This document shows positions 6,178-14,383 of a DNA stretch of 19,115 nt, piece by piece. The DNA is taken from contig JAURZO010000132.1 of NCBI GenBank assembly GCA_030653405.1, positions 1-19,115 of the forward strand, written 5' to 3'. The translations under genes and the position numbers were made by a program. The DNA comes from Zwartia sp. (GTDB lineage Bacteria > Pseudomonadota > Gammaproteobacteria > Burkholderiales > Burkholderiaceae_B). The notes beneath the pieces were generated by a model that was given only the letters and a program-made list of their open reading frames with translations, was not told the origin of the DNA and did not search any database. The number at the start of each line of letters is the position of its first letter. Position 1 is the stretch's first letter.

Positions 6178-9100
6178 GCGTCTCTCAATACACAAAATTT
6201 TTGATAAAGTTCGGCACTTAATGGTTGTAACAATTTCCAGTTTATTCCAATTGGCCCTTTATTGTCGGGGGTGTATTCATCGAGAACTACTTCCCCGCAA
6301 TACGCAAAGGGCGTGTCCCTGTCTTCTCGAACAAACAAAAAGAAACGCCAGCCGTTGGTGTGACTGTCTAAATAACGCCGGCCAGAGGCGTTATTAGGAT
6401 TAGCGCTGTTCTGTGTCTTCCAGTGAAATTTTCTTGGACTGACAGCGTAATCTCCGTATAAAACTGTTTCATCAAAGCCGTAGCTTTTATCAAGCGTAAC
6501 AAAAAGGATTTCAAGCTTTTTATCGTTTAGTTTTAAGATCCCCTCTCTGTTAACCGGCCGAGCAGTTTCTGAAGAATGACCTATAGCTGCCTGTATCTGA
6601 CGTCTTTCGTATCTTCCATTGACAATGAGCGGCCAAGATGATGACGGATCATGAGCATTGCCACTGACTTTCGTCACACCAAGGTCGTTATTAGTTTCGA
6701 GATATTCTAATAATTCTTCAAGTTCACCCGCAATTGCTGGATTCGATTTTAGGGTGTGCCGAAAAGATTTAACTGTAAAGGGAGGCGCGTTTGGCAGCAA
6801 CTGGTGTGCAAGCATTAGTAATTCAGCAGTCGAAGCGTCTGAGCTATCTTTGCTGCTGGAAAGCCATTTGCGCCAATTTGACAGCAATTGAATATCGTTA
6901 GTGTGCAATAAAGAGTGGAGACGCTTCATCAAGATTGGATCCTCTGGTCCATCTGCAGGCGTTGGTAAGCCAACTGCCCGTTTAATCACTGTCCATGATC
7001 GCTGATTATCGTAGAGCTCCTCCACCTCAATCATTTGATCAGATAAAAAATTTCTCAATCGAAGCGTTTGTAATTCTGAGGGGTTTTGCGTCGATACCCA
7101 TGCAGCGAGTTCGGCCTCAAGTCGTCTTCGATTAATCTGTGAAGTTTGGCGTATATTATTTAAGACACGCTCCCTTGATACCTTATCAAGTTGGATGTGA
7201 CAGCCCGATGGTAAGTGTGCAAAGCCTTGTTCGACAGACTGTTGTAATCCTTTGCGTGAAAGTCCAGTCAAGCTCCTGAACAGCGTGTCAAATCTGAAGC
7301 TCTCATCATATTGGCCGATAAAATCGAGAACTAAGCAACAGGACTTATCAGGATACAGGCGAAGTCCACGACCAATTTGCTGCTGAAATACGACGCTACT
7401 TTGAGTTGGACGAAGCAATATTAAGGTATTGATACTCGGTACATCTACGCCCTCATTAAATAAATTAACTGTACATATTATTTTTATAGATCCACTTTCA
7501 AAAGACTGAATTGCGGCAGCTCGAGATGTTTGTGTATTTTGACCTGTTAGTGCCTCAGATCTAAGGCCTTTACTATTGAAATAGTCAGCCATGAAGTTAG
7601 CATGTTCAACCGAGACACAAAACGCAATGGCTCGCATAGTATTGAGGTCTTCTACATAGCGCTCAATTGCTTGTAATACTGTTCGTGCTCGAATGTGGTC
7701 TGCACCAATCAAGTTGTTCAATTGCTGTTGTTCGCCCGATCTTCCCCAATCGACTTGACGTAAGTCCGTTGCATCCGCTGTCGCAAAATACTCGAAAGGG
7801 CAGAGAAGTTGTTGATCAAGTGCATCCCAGATTCTTAATGAATAAGCTGGGCTGCCATCCGGCCGAGAGTCAAAATAGGTATTCAGACTTCGCCCGTCTG
7901 TTCTTTCAGGTGTCGCAGTTAAACCAAGCAGAATAGATGGCTTAATCTCGGTTACGAAGCGATCAAAGGTGGTGGCAGGTAAATGGTGCGCCTCATCAAT
8001 CACGACCATATGCCAATAGTCTGCCCCGAGTTTTTCAACGAGATCACGATTGGACAGTGTAAGAATCATGGCAAATGTATGGTCATAACTATTGGGTTGC
8101 GTTGTGCCATCCAGAAGCTCACCAAAATTACTATCCCTCAGCACTTGCCTGTAAGTATCTATTGCTTGCTGCAATAGCTGGCGCTGATGCGCAACAAACA
8201 AAAGCCTTGGTTGCCCACCTTGCTGTAAACAGATATTTTTATAATCAAAAGCTGAGATGACAGTTTTCCCAGTTCCGGTTGCTGCCACGAGTAGATTGCG
8301 GTTGCGTCCTAGATTCCGCTCATGTACCAGTCTGTCAAGAATCGCCTGTTGAAAAGGTTTTGGACTTAATTCAAACCAAGTTCTTAATCCAGTCGGTGAG
8401 ATCCGGGAGTCGCCTTCACGTTCAGCAGCAAGGGCATCGTCTAGTGCTGCAGTCATTGCAGGGTTTCTAGGGTCATACCCTAGAAATTCAACGTCGTTCC
8501 ATAGCGATTCGAAGTTCGCTTTAGCCGATTCAAATAACCCTGGTTCGCGCGATTGAGATATTTTTATTGTCCATTCAATTCCATCAATAAGTGCGGCTCT
8601 TGAGAGATTGGCACTACCTACAAAAGCTGTTCCAAAATTATTTCCTCTGCTAAATAGCCAAGCTTTTGCATGTAAGCGATTCCGACGACCATCAAGCGAT
8701 ATTTTGACTTCGACTCCGGGGAGTTTAGCTAACGTATCAACAGCCTCTCGATCCGTTGCTCCCATATATGTTGTTGTAAGTATCCTAACCTTTAATCGCG
8801 ATTTACCAGATGCATCTACTGCTGTTGCACGTTGGAATACATCCTCAAGTTTACGAACGCCGCTTTTTTTGATGAAACTTATGATCAGGTCGAGTTGATC
8901 GGCTGATTCGAGTTCGGCTCGCAGCTCTGAATAAAGGCTTGGTTCTCGTTTTGCAGATGTAAAAAGCCATGGTTGTTTTAAGCCTGTTATAGGCAGAGTC
9001 GGTCTGAGGTTGGGCTCGTGAATCGCCTTTAGAATTTTTAATTGTGCTGAAGGTAAGGAGTCTAAGTTTGTCTCATTACCATGTACTCTAACTGACCTGA

Positions 9101-9341
9101 GCATTTCAGCTAACATTTTGAGTTCGAGCTTCGCGATCTCTTTCTGCTCTTGAGTTCCGCTCGTGATGATATCCAACAAATCAGGGATGCGACCAACAAA
9201 ATCATCAATTAAAACTTGTCGTCGCTGATTATCATTGGGTCTTTCAAGCCAGGCACGACCCTCGCTTTCTAGCTGTGTGATTTGCTCTAGTTCATCTTCA
9301 CGGACTAAGCGTTCATAAAAGCCTTTATGTAAGGGATTCAC
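6174..9341 (-). CDS. PLD nuclease / DEAD-box superfamily 2 helicase / DUF3427 protein
   Basis: The product has 1055 residues in three parts. Residues about 130-290 form a phospholipase-D-like nuclease domain with one HKD-type motif (H224, K226, GSANLS around N245), so it would need to dimerise to make a full active site. Residues about 320-720 are a superfamily 2 helicase: AATGTGKT (353-360), DEAH (449-452), TATPER (475-480), FNEGVDVP and QQIGRGLR as motif VI. The C-terminal 200 residues match DUF3427 (GWRFFLFVRED, GINWKL). The start is GTG 9339-9341, with AAGG six bases upstream. It is the last gene of a four-gene minus-strand set, 98 bases after the methyltransferase-HNH gene. Proteins of this type are found in restriction-like and defence neighbourhoods. 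Cleavage of invading DNA coupled to translocation is a reasonable inference, not shown. Confidence 0.88.
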   Translation of the reverse strand: MNPLHKGFYERLVREDELEQITQLESEGRAWLERPNDNQRRQVLIDDFVGRIPDLLDIITSGTQEQKEIAKLELKMLAEMLRSVRVHGNETNLDSLPSAQLKILKAIHEPNLRPTLPITGLKQPWLFTSAKREPSLYSELRAELESADQLDLIISFIKKSGVRKLEDVFQRATAVDASGKSRLKVRILTTTYMGATDREAVDTLAKLPGVEVKISLDGRRNRLHAKAWLFSRGNNFGTAFVGSANLSRAALIDGIEWTIKISQSREPGLFESAKANFESLWNDVEFLGYDPRNPAMTAALDDALAAEREGDSRISPTGLRTWFELSPKPFQQAILDRLVHERNLGRNRNLLVAATGTGKTVISAFDYKNICLQQGGQPRLLFVAHQRQLLQQAIDTYRQVLRDSNFGELLDGTTQPNSYDHTFAMILTLSNRDLVEKLGADYWHMVVIDEAHHLPATTFDRFVTEIKPSILLGLTATPERTDGRSLNTYFDSRPDGSPAYSLRIWDALDQQLLCPFEYFATADATDLRQVDWGRSGEQQQLNNLIGADHIRARTVLQAIERYVEDLNTMRAIAFCVSVEHANFMADYFNSKGLRSEALTGQNTQTSRAAAIQSFESGSIKIICTVNLFNEGVDVPSINTLILLRPTQSSVVFQQQIGRGLRLYPDKSCCLVLDFIGQYDESFRFDTLFRSLTGLSRKGLQQSVEQGFAHLPSGCHIQLDKVSRERVLNNIRQTSQINRRRLEAELAAWVSTQNPSELQTLRLRNFLSDQMIEVEELYDNQRSWTVIKRAVGLPTPADGPEDPILMKRLHSLLHTNDIQLLSNWRKWLSSSKDSSDASTAELLMLAHQLLPNAPPFTVKSFRHTLKSNPAIAGELEELLEYLETNNDLGVTKVSGNAHDPSSSWPLIVNGRYERRQIQAAIGHSSETARPVNREGILKLNDKKLEILFVTLDKSYGFDETVLYGDYAVSPRKFHWKTQNSANPNNASGRRYLDSHTNGWRFFLFVREDRDTPFAYCGEVVLDEYTPDNKGPIGINWKLLQPLSAELYQKFCVLRDA

Positions 9342-9402
9342 AAGGTGCCTTATGGTTTTGTATTGAAATTACAGCTGTGGAAATCTTAGCTTAGTACTTT
9401 CA

Positions 9403-9432
9403 ATAGTATTTATTGCGTGAACAAAAAATCAA
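9403..9432 (-). promoter_or_regulatory. Possible internal promoter for the DUF3427 helicase
   Basis: On the minus strand, TTGATT (9432-9427) and TACTAT (9408-9403) are spaced by 18 bases, about 60 bases before the GTG start. This would let the helicase be expressed apart from the upstream genes. It is AT-rich intergenic sequence, so a chance match is possible. Confidence 0.3.
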
Positions 9433-9439
9433 TTCCCGA

Positions 9440-11173
9440 TTAAAGGTTATCCATTGGTTTTAAAGTCCATTCCGGTACTCCTTGGTCAAACTTAAGTCTC
9501 AACCGCTGAACTTGGAGCGCCGTAAATACATCTTGCAATTCAGGTTTCGCATTCAGCATCGGCAAACTTGCCTGAGCCTGTGTAAAAAACTGATTTTCAC
9601 TTACGTTTATAGGATCTCCGACGTAAGCGGTACGCCACCATTCTTGCATCCTCTCCCGGGCTGCTACCAAAACCATATCACTTGGTAGTCTTTCTCTTTT
9701 CTCGTGTCTATTGACACGACTGTGTGCGGGGACAAGATTCCAGAGGTCACTGCATGGCCAAGCATGCCAGGGTAGGCAGTGGTCGATGTCTATTGTTTCG
9801 GGTGAGAGTTTTTTCCCGCTATAAATACACCACAACCCAGTTACCTTCATCAGTTGTAATGCTCTGCCTCTAGCAATCGAAACATCTCGTTCGGGGTCTG
9901 ACCACTGGAGGGCTTGTGATAGTGCCTGATCGTGGATAACTCTGTTTTGTCTGAGACCGTAGTTTTTAATCAGTCTCAGCCACTCAGCTACGAGTGCTGG
10001 CTCGATCCATGCGTCAAAACGCTGGAGGGCTGTAAATAAATGCTGGGGTAAGCGCAGAAATCCAAAACTTGAAAGATAGGCTTCATCTAGGATAATTTCT
10101 GTCCCGATTGAAATACGGCTATTTCGTGTGACTGCGAGGATCGATCTCCCATCCGGGTATGTCAGATATCGAGCCGGCATTTCTTGGATCGTTTTACAGG
10201 CATCACGAAGCGCTGCATGAAGGGCCTCGACTCGGGAGCCTTTAAATTGCATGCCAGCACGTAAGTCTAGGTGAGAAGTTTCATTACCCTGCGCGGCTAG
10301 CTGTCTGAACCCATTTTTGACGAATCCCAATCCGTCTAAACCAAGGTTTCTTGGTTGTTGAGGCAGCTCCGCTTTTAGCAGTGGAAGATAGAGTCGGATC
10401 CAATAAAGAGCGACTAAGCCTAGCGGTATTTCTACGGTGTCATCAATGGCATTCCGGGCATAGCCTGCGGCCCCATCTGCAATTCTGCACAGACACCTAA
10501 GAAGTCCCAGCTTGTAGGTGGAGGACTTATCGTCGTTCAGGATAATGTGACGAAGAAGAGGTAGGGCGCCTGTACCGTCGTCGGGGAGCCTAACCGCTAA
10601 TTGGATCCAACTAATCTCAACGCGACCGCCTTCATCTTGTGTCATCACACGTTTTTGGACGTAGGCGCCATGATCTTTAGCGAATGACTCAATTTCCTCT
10701 TCAGAGACGGCAAACATTGTGCGCTCTGGTGCTGCAGGTCCAATGCGTAGCGTAATGGCCAGTAAACCACCGGGCTTAAGCAGGTTCATCAGCTTACGAA
10801 ATGCACGGGGGCGATCTGCGGGGGGCAGGTGCATCCAGACCGCGCTGAGCAAAATAAAGTCAAAGCTCAGCCCGAGTCTTTGCGTGATTTGAAAATCAGG
10901 CAGATCGTCATCTATCCACTGTATATTCGTCTCGGGATGCAGGCGTTTTGCTTCGGCACGCATTCCAGAGGAGGGCTCAACGGCAACCACCTCGAATCCC
11001 ATGCCTGCAAGCCAAGAGGCATCTCGACCGGAGCCAGCCCCAACGTCTAAGGCTAGAGCCTTGCCTTTGGGTAGCAGATCTACTAGCCACTCATGCACCT
11101 TGGCAGATGACAAGGCTTCGTATTGCTCTGTGAGCTGCGGTGCGTGATGATCGTAAAAGGGAGTGGAGGTCAT
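9440..11173 (-). CDS. SAM-dependent methyltransferase fused to an HNH endonuclease
   Basis: Residues about 1-195 are a class I methyltransferase: FYDHHAPQLTEQYEAL at the N-terminus, SAM-binding DVGAGSGRD (43-51), acidic VAVEPS after strand 2, and LKPGGLL (132-138). It lacks the (D/N/S)PP(Y/F/W) motif of DNA amino-methyltransferases; LLSAVWMHLPP sits in that place. Residues about 200-440 are an uncharacterised helical region. Residues about 445-500 are an HNH nuclease: WCIYSGKKL, IDIDHCLPW with D464 and H465, then SDLWNLVPA (N479) and N488, with C449 and C466 as possible zinc ligands. The start ATG lies eight bases after the DUF2075 stop, so the two are cotranscribed. A fusion of this kind suggests a modify-and-cut enzyme, but the methyl acceptor is unknown. 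Confidence 0.85.
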   Translation of the reverse strand: MTSTPFYDHHAPQLTEQYEALSSAKVHEWLVDLLPKGKALALDVGAGSGRDASWLAGMGFEVVAVEPSSGMRAEAKRLHPETNIQWIDDDLPDFQITQRLGLSFDFILLSAVWMHLPPADRPRAFRKLMNLLKPGGLLAITLRIGPAAPERTMFAVSEEEIESFAKDHGAYVQKRVMTQDEGGRVEISWIQLAVRLPDDGTGALPLLRHIILNDDKSSTYKLGLLRCLCRIADGAAGYARNAIDDTVEIPLGLVALYWIRLYLPLLKAELPQQPRNLGLDGLGFVKNGFRQLAAQGNETSHLDLRAGMQFKGSRVEALHAALRDACKTIQEMPARYLTYPDGRSILAVTRNSRISIGTEIILDEAYLSSFGFLRLPQHLFTALQRFDAWIEPALVAEWLRLIKNYGLRQNRVIHDQALSQALQWSDPERDVSIARGRALQLMKVTGLWCIYSGKKLSPETIDIDHCLPWHAWPCSDLWNLVPAHSRVNRHEKRERLPSDMVLVAARERMQEWWRTAYVGDPINVSENQFFTQAQASLPMLNAKPELQDVFTALQVQRLRLKFDQGVPEWTLKPMDNL

Positions 11174-11181
11174 TTGATTGT

Positions 11182-13077
11182 CTACAAGCTTTTCACTACT
11201 TGTTCACCACCTACTAGCCCGCTACCGATACAAGTCTGAAAATACTCCGAGGTCTCAGGATCCGTGCAATACACATAGCAACCCTTCATTCCCCGTGTCA
11301 TAAGAGTGCGATAAGTGTTCTTTATGATGAGATCAACTTGGTTTTTGATCTCCAGATTGTTGTTTTTAATACGTTTCTTGAACCCACGAATCGTTTTGTC
11401 ATGCGCGTCGCGTTTAAACGCATCTGTCTGGACCCCGCCGTTTCTAACGACAAAATCCGGTCCGATGATGACGCCGATGTAGTCAACTTCGAGTCCTTGA
11501 CAGGTGTGTATACAGCCTACTTGTTCAACTGAGCCGGGTGAGATGATCCAGAGGCTGCCATCTTGTGAGCGGTTCCACTGTCGTTTGTAATGTTCACCTA
11601 TGACGATGTCTGAGGCTTTGGGATCTTTTTTACTGAGCCAAGGCCAGCAGTAGCCTGCTACGACTCTTGCGCGGTTGTTGTCGTTCTTTTCTTTGATTGC
11701 CTGATGCAGGGCCTCTGGTGTGTCAAATACCTTTACATCATAGGCATCACGATCAAGTGTTAGGTTGGCGGTGGGGCGTATGCCCAGAGTGTTGTCCAGC
11801 CATGCCAGGTATCCATCTGAGCCTCCGCAACGAAACTGTGATTCGAGTGCGTATTGCTCGACGTGCGCGGCTTTGTTGTTCGCAAAGGCTTTGATCGTGT
11901 CGATGGTGCCAACGTCATTGAGCGCGATCCGTTGGTCTTCGTCGATAAAAAAGACGGTGCATTTAGAGGCTTCGATCAGTTCGCTGACCTGATGCTCTCC
12001 CAGGTTGCTATAGAGGCCGCTTTTCTCATTGAGTCGATGGGCTTCATCGACCAGCAGGAAATCAAAGCTATTTGGATCTGTCTCAATGAATGATCCTGAT
12101 CCGCTAAACATGTGCGAGAACTTTGTCTTGGTAATGGTGCCGGTGAGTTTGGCTTGATAGACCTCTCTTGGCGCAGCATTTTTTGATACGTATTTGCCCA
12201 CTAGTCCTAGGGTGGTGAGGTGGACGATGAGGTTGATCGCAAGTACTGTCTTGCCGGTGCCCGGTCCACCCTCGATGATGAGGACTTTGGGTTGTTCAGT
12301 GGTCGCTGTGCGGGCAGCGTCGATGATGGACTCAAAGACTTGTTTCTGATCGTCGATCAGGACGAATTCTGGTTTTTCCTCCAACAGGCCTTTGAGTGAG
12401 TCGGCGAGTGCTTTGGAAGGTCTGATTTTGCCCTGGCTGAGTTCGTAGAGGATTTCTTTGGTATCGCCGACTTTGATGTGTTTTTTTAGAAAGACTTGAA
12501 GCCGCTCTCGCTCGTCTTTACCTTTTAAAAAGAGCGGGGCTTTCTCAAGGTATTCGCGGTAGTGTGGTGAATCAATCGCGCCATCTCTTTCGTAGTTGTG
12601 CAGATAGGCGCATGGCTTGATGTTGATGCCACCTTCATACACAGAGACGTTAAAACCCTCGAGCAGTGAGGCGTAGGACCATGCCTGATAGGAGGGGTGA
12701 ACGACTTCGCGCAGACCTTTGCCTAGATAGGTGCTTACAATCGCGTCCTTGTTGGTGACGGTTGCGTGCTCCCATTGCTTGAGCTCGACCACGACAGCAT
12801 TCTTTTGACCTTGTCCGTCCATGCCGGTCAGGGTGACATCAATGCGCTTGGAGGTCTGAGGGATGTGCAGTTCAATCGCCACTCCCATATCCGTAGGGAG
12901 GTCCGGGTCGCGCAACACCTTGGCCATGTCGGCGAGTGAGGATTTCCAGGATCGGAGCTCTGCCAGAGGGACGCGTCGGCCGGTTGCCGCCGTGTACCGA
13001 GCGCGAACAATATCCTCTATGTCGTCGAAGTCGCTGTGATGCAAAAACTCAGTCTTATTGGCTTCGTAGACGATCAT
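11182..13077 (-). CDS. DUF2075 protein: PD-(D/E)XK-like domain plus superfamily 1 helicase
   Basis: The 631-residue protein has an N-terminal domain with E69, D80 (KRIDVTL) and VVELKQW (E98, K100), a pattern fitting a PD-(D/E)XK nuclease. The C-terminal part is the DUF2075 superfamily 1 ATPase/helicase also seen in Schlafen-like proteins: GGPGTGKT (270-277), VDEAH (343-347), FFIDEDQRI, an SQFRCGGSDGY segment (motif IV-like), HTCQGLEVDYIGVIIG (motif V region) and NTYRTLMTRGMKG (motif VI). It lies 30 bases after the MazG-like gene and 8 bases before the methyltransferase-HNH gene. GGGGAG precedes the ATG by 11 bases. DUF2075 proteins act in nucleic-acid processing; a defence role here is inferred from the neighbours. 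Confidence 0.88.
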   Translation of the reverse strand: MIVYEANKTEFLHHSDFDDIEDIVRARYTAATGRRVPLAELRSWKSSLADMAKVLRDPDLPTDMGVAIELHIPQTSKRIDVTLTGMDGQGQKNAVVVELKQWEHATVTNKDAIVSTYLGKGLREVVHPSYQAWSYASLLEGFNVSVYEGGINIKPCAYLHNYERDGAIDSPHYREYLEKAPLFLKGKDERERLQVFLKKHIKVGDTKEILYELSQGKIRPSKALADSLKGLLEEKPEFVLIDDQKQVFESIIDAARTATTEQPKVLIIEGGPGTGKTVLAINLIVHLTTLGLVGKYVSKNAAPREVYQAKLTGTITKTKFSHMFSGSGSFIETDPNSFDFLLVDEAHRLNEKSGLYSNLGEHQVSELIEASKCTVFFIDEDQRIALNDVGTIDTIKAFANNKAAHVEQYALESQFRCGGSDGYLAWLDNTLGIRPTANLTLDRDAYDVKVFDTPEALHQAIKEKNDNNRARVVAGYCWPWLSKKDPKASDIVIGEHYKRQWNRSQDGSLWIISPGSVEQVGCIHTCQGLEVDYIGVIIGPDFVVRNGGVQTDAFKRDAHDKTIRGFKKRIKNNNLEIKNQVDLIIKNTYRTLMTRGMKGCYVYCTDPETSEYFQTCIGSGLVGGEQVVKSL

Positions 13078-13107
13078 GATGCGGAAGTCTCCCCGAGATG
13101 TCGGCTG

Positions 13108-13491
13108 TTATTTCTTGTTGTATTTGGTACTGACGCCGAGAGAGTTTGCGACGGGGTATTTCTGCTCGTTAGCTTTGATCTTTTGCGTGACGGCTTCATT
13201 CAGATCGACGTTTAGTACGGAGGCTAAACGGACTAGGTATAGAAGCACATCTGCTAGTTCGTCTTTGACGTCTTGGGCGGTAGCTGGATTTTGTCCGGCT
13301 TTCATGGAGTCCGCTTCGCTCATCCACTGAAAGATCTCGGATAACTCACCGACTTCGCCTGTGAGGGCCATGACTAGGTTTTTGGGGGAGTGGAATTGTG
13401 ACCAGTTGCGGTCAGTGGCGAATTTTTCCAGGGCTTGGGCTAGGTTGGTGGTGTCGATTAAGTCGGTGGGATCGGATGCGCTATTGCTCAT
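13108..13491 (-). CDS. MazG-like nucleotide pyrophosphohydrolase (dCTPase/RS21-C6 type)
   Basis: The 127-residue protein has the all-alpha NTP pyrophosphatase signature: EVGELSE with E46 and E49, and KDELADVLLYLVRL with E78 and D81, giving the ExxE...ExxD metal site. WSQFHSPKNLVMAL before it and KYPVANSLG...KY after it match the single-domain dCTP pyrophosphatase (DCTPP1/RS21-C6) group rather than full-length MazG. It would hydrolyse dNTPs, possibly dCTP or modified dCTP, to dNMP and pyrophosphate. The frame is open further upstream, but family similarity begins near MSNSASD, so ATG 13489-13491 is chosen; no good Shine-Dalgarno sequence supports it. It is the first gene of the minus-strand set. 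Such enzymes are used for pool cleaning or, in defence, for nucleotide depletion; which applies is not visible. Confidence 0.82.
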   Translation of the reverse strand: MSNSASDPTDLIDTTNLAQALEKFATDRNWSQFHSPKNLVMALTGEVGELSEIFQWMSEADSMKAGQNPATAQDVKDELADVLLYLVRLASVLNVDLNEAVTQKIKANEQKYPVANSLGVSTKYNKK

Positions 13492-13773
13492 GTTGGATGA
13501 TCTTTTAATCGAGACGCAGAATGGGGCGGGATTCATTGAGGTGGGTGAGGAATTGTTACTTGATTGTATCTGTGAATGGCGGCGGGGATGATGATGGAAA
13601 GAAGGGTTGCAGGGATGGGTGATGGGACTTTGCAATATTTGATCTTTGTAAGCGGTGTCTCATCGGGTGATACAGCAATATTGGTAATGTCGAGGGCAGT
13701 AGGGTTAACCTGAAAATTCCACCTCACGCTTGCAACCGCCCCTTTAATTCTTTTCACCTAGCGCTATGGATCA
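13492..13773. other. Divergent intergenic region
   Basis: 282 bases lie between the minus-strand operon start and the secreted-protein gene on the plus strand, so it must hold both promoters. I could not pick convincing -35/-10 pairs. A minus-strand frame over this stretch has no family resemblance and no good start. Confidence 0.45.
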
Positions 13774-14136
13774 ATGATGAAATTTTTATTTGCTGTCGTG
13801 TTGTTTGGCTATTTATCTTCTGTATCGGCAAGCAAAGCATACGAGGTGACGTTGGAGGCCTGTGAGGCTAAGACATCCTGCTCTAAATGCATGGAACGCA
13901 TCAAGATGCACTTCACCGTTGATGAGTCATCAAAGTCTGTCACGGTGTCTGCTATAAAAATTGACGGTAGTCCTATCCGTGAGGTCATGGAAACGTGTGA
14001 AGTACGCGATGCCAATAACTGGGTATGTACTGATTTTTGGTTAGACTTTGAAGTTAAGAACGGACTTTTAGCTTTGTTGATGAAGGATCCATACAAAGGC
14101 GAGAGCGAGTATGAATTATGTCAGGTCAAGGATTGA
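13774..14136 (+). CDS. Small secreted cysteine-containing protein, unknown function
   Basis: The 120-residue protein starts with a clear signal peptide: MMKFLFAVVLFGYLSSVSAS, with a likely cut after SVSA-S or SAS-K (residues 18-21). The mature part has six cysteines (in EACEAK, TSCSKC, ETCEV, WVCTD and YELCQ), suggesting up to three disulfides in the periplasm or outside. I do not recognise the family. ATG 13774 or 13777 could be the start; GGA at 13768-13770 is close to both. It lies between the defence-like operon and the Fic gene, transcribed away from the former, and shows no functional link to either. Confidence 0.6.
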   Translation: MMKFLFAVVLFGYLSSVSASKAYEVTLEACEAKTSCSKCMERIKMHFTVDESSKSVTVSAIKIDGSPIREVMETCEVRDANNWVCTDFWLDFEVKNGLLALLMKDPYKGESEYELCQVKD

Positions 14137-14383
14137 GATTTGCACTGTCAGTCACAAGCCAGAGGCTTTGGCGGATGGGCGACCATTTTTTTAAAAACGA
14201 GTCTGGTGTCGCGGTCGCTGCTTAGGTCAGAAACGATTAGGCTCCATACGTAGATCGAAAAGCGGAAAGTAGCTTTTTGATACTGCTTTATTTTTTTTAT
14301 GAAAAAAATATCAAAAATGTACGAAAAAATATCATAAAATTGTTTTTTGTAAGAAAAAATGGTTATTTGTCCAAAAAAGTTAG
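14137..14383. other. AT-rich leader with phased A-tracts upstream of the Fic gene
   Basis: The first part contains a weak hairpin (AAAAGC 14258-14263 with GCTTTT 14272-14277). From 14290 on, runs of A or T centred near 14305, 14315, 14326, 14337, 14345 and 14356 recur about every 10-11 bases, typical of intrinsically bent DNA. A direct repeat, GAAAAAATATCA, occurs at 14301-14313 (with one extra A) and at 14323-14334. The Fic promoter must be here. No strong Shine-Dalgarno sequence is seen before ATG 14384. Confidence 0.5.

Noticed and set aside
13533..13757. Minus-strand frame of about 74 codons upstream of the MazG-like gene
   Set aside because: It starts at GTG without a ribosome site, overlaps the upstream extension of the MazG-like frame and shows no family resemblance.
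14179..14218. GCGACC/GGTCGC inverted repeat resembling the one at 5967-5999
   Set aside because: Only six bases pair, with a long loop; the likeness to the other site is probably chance.
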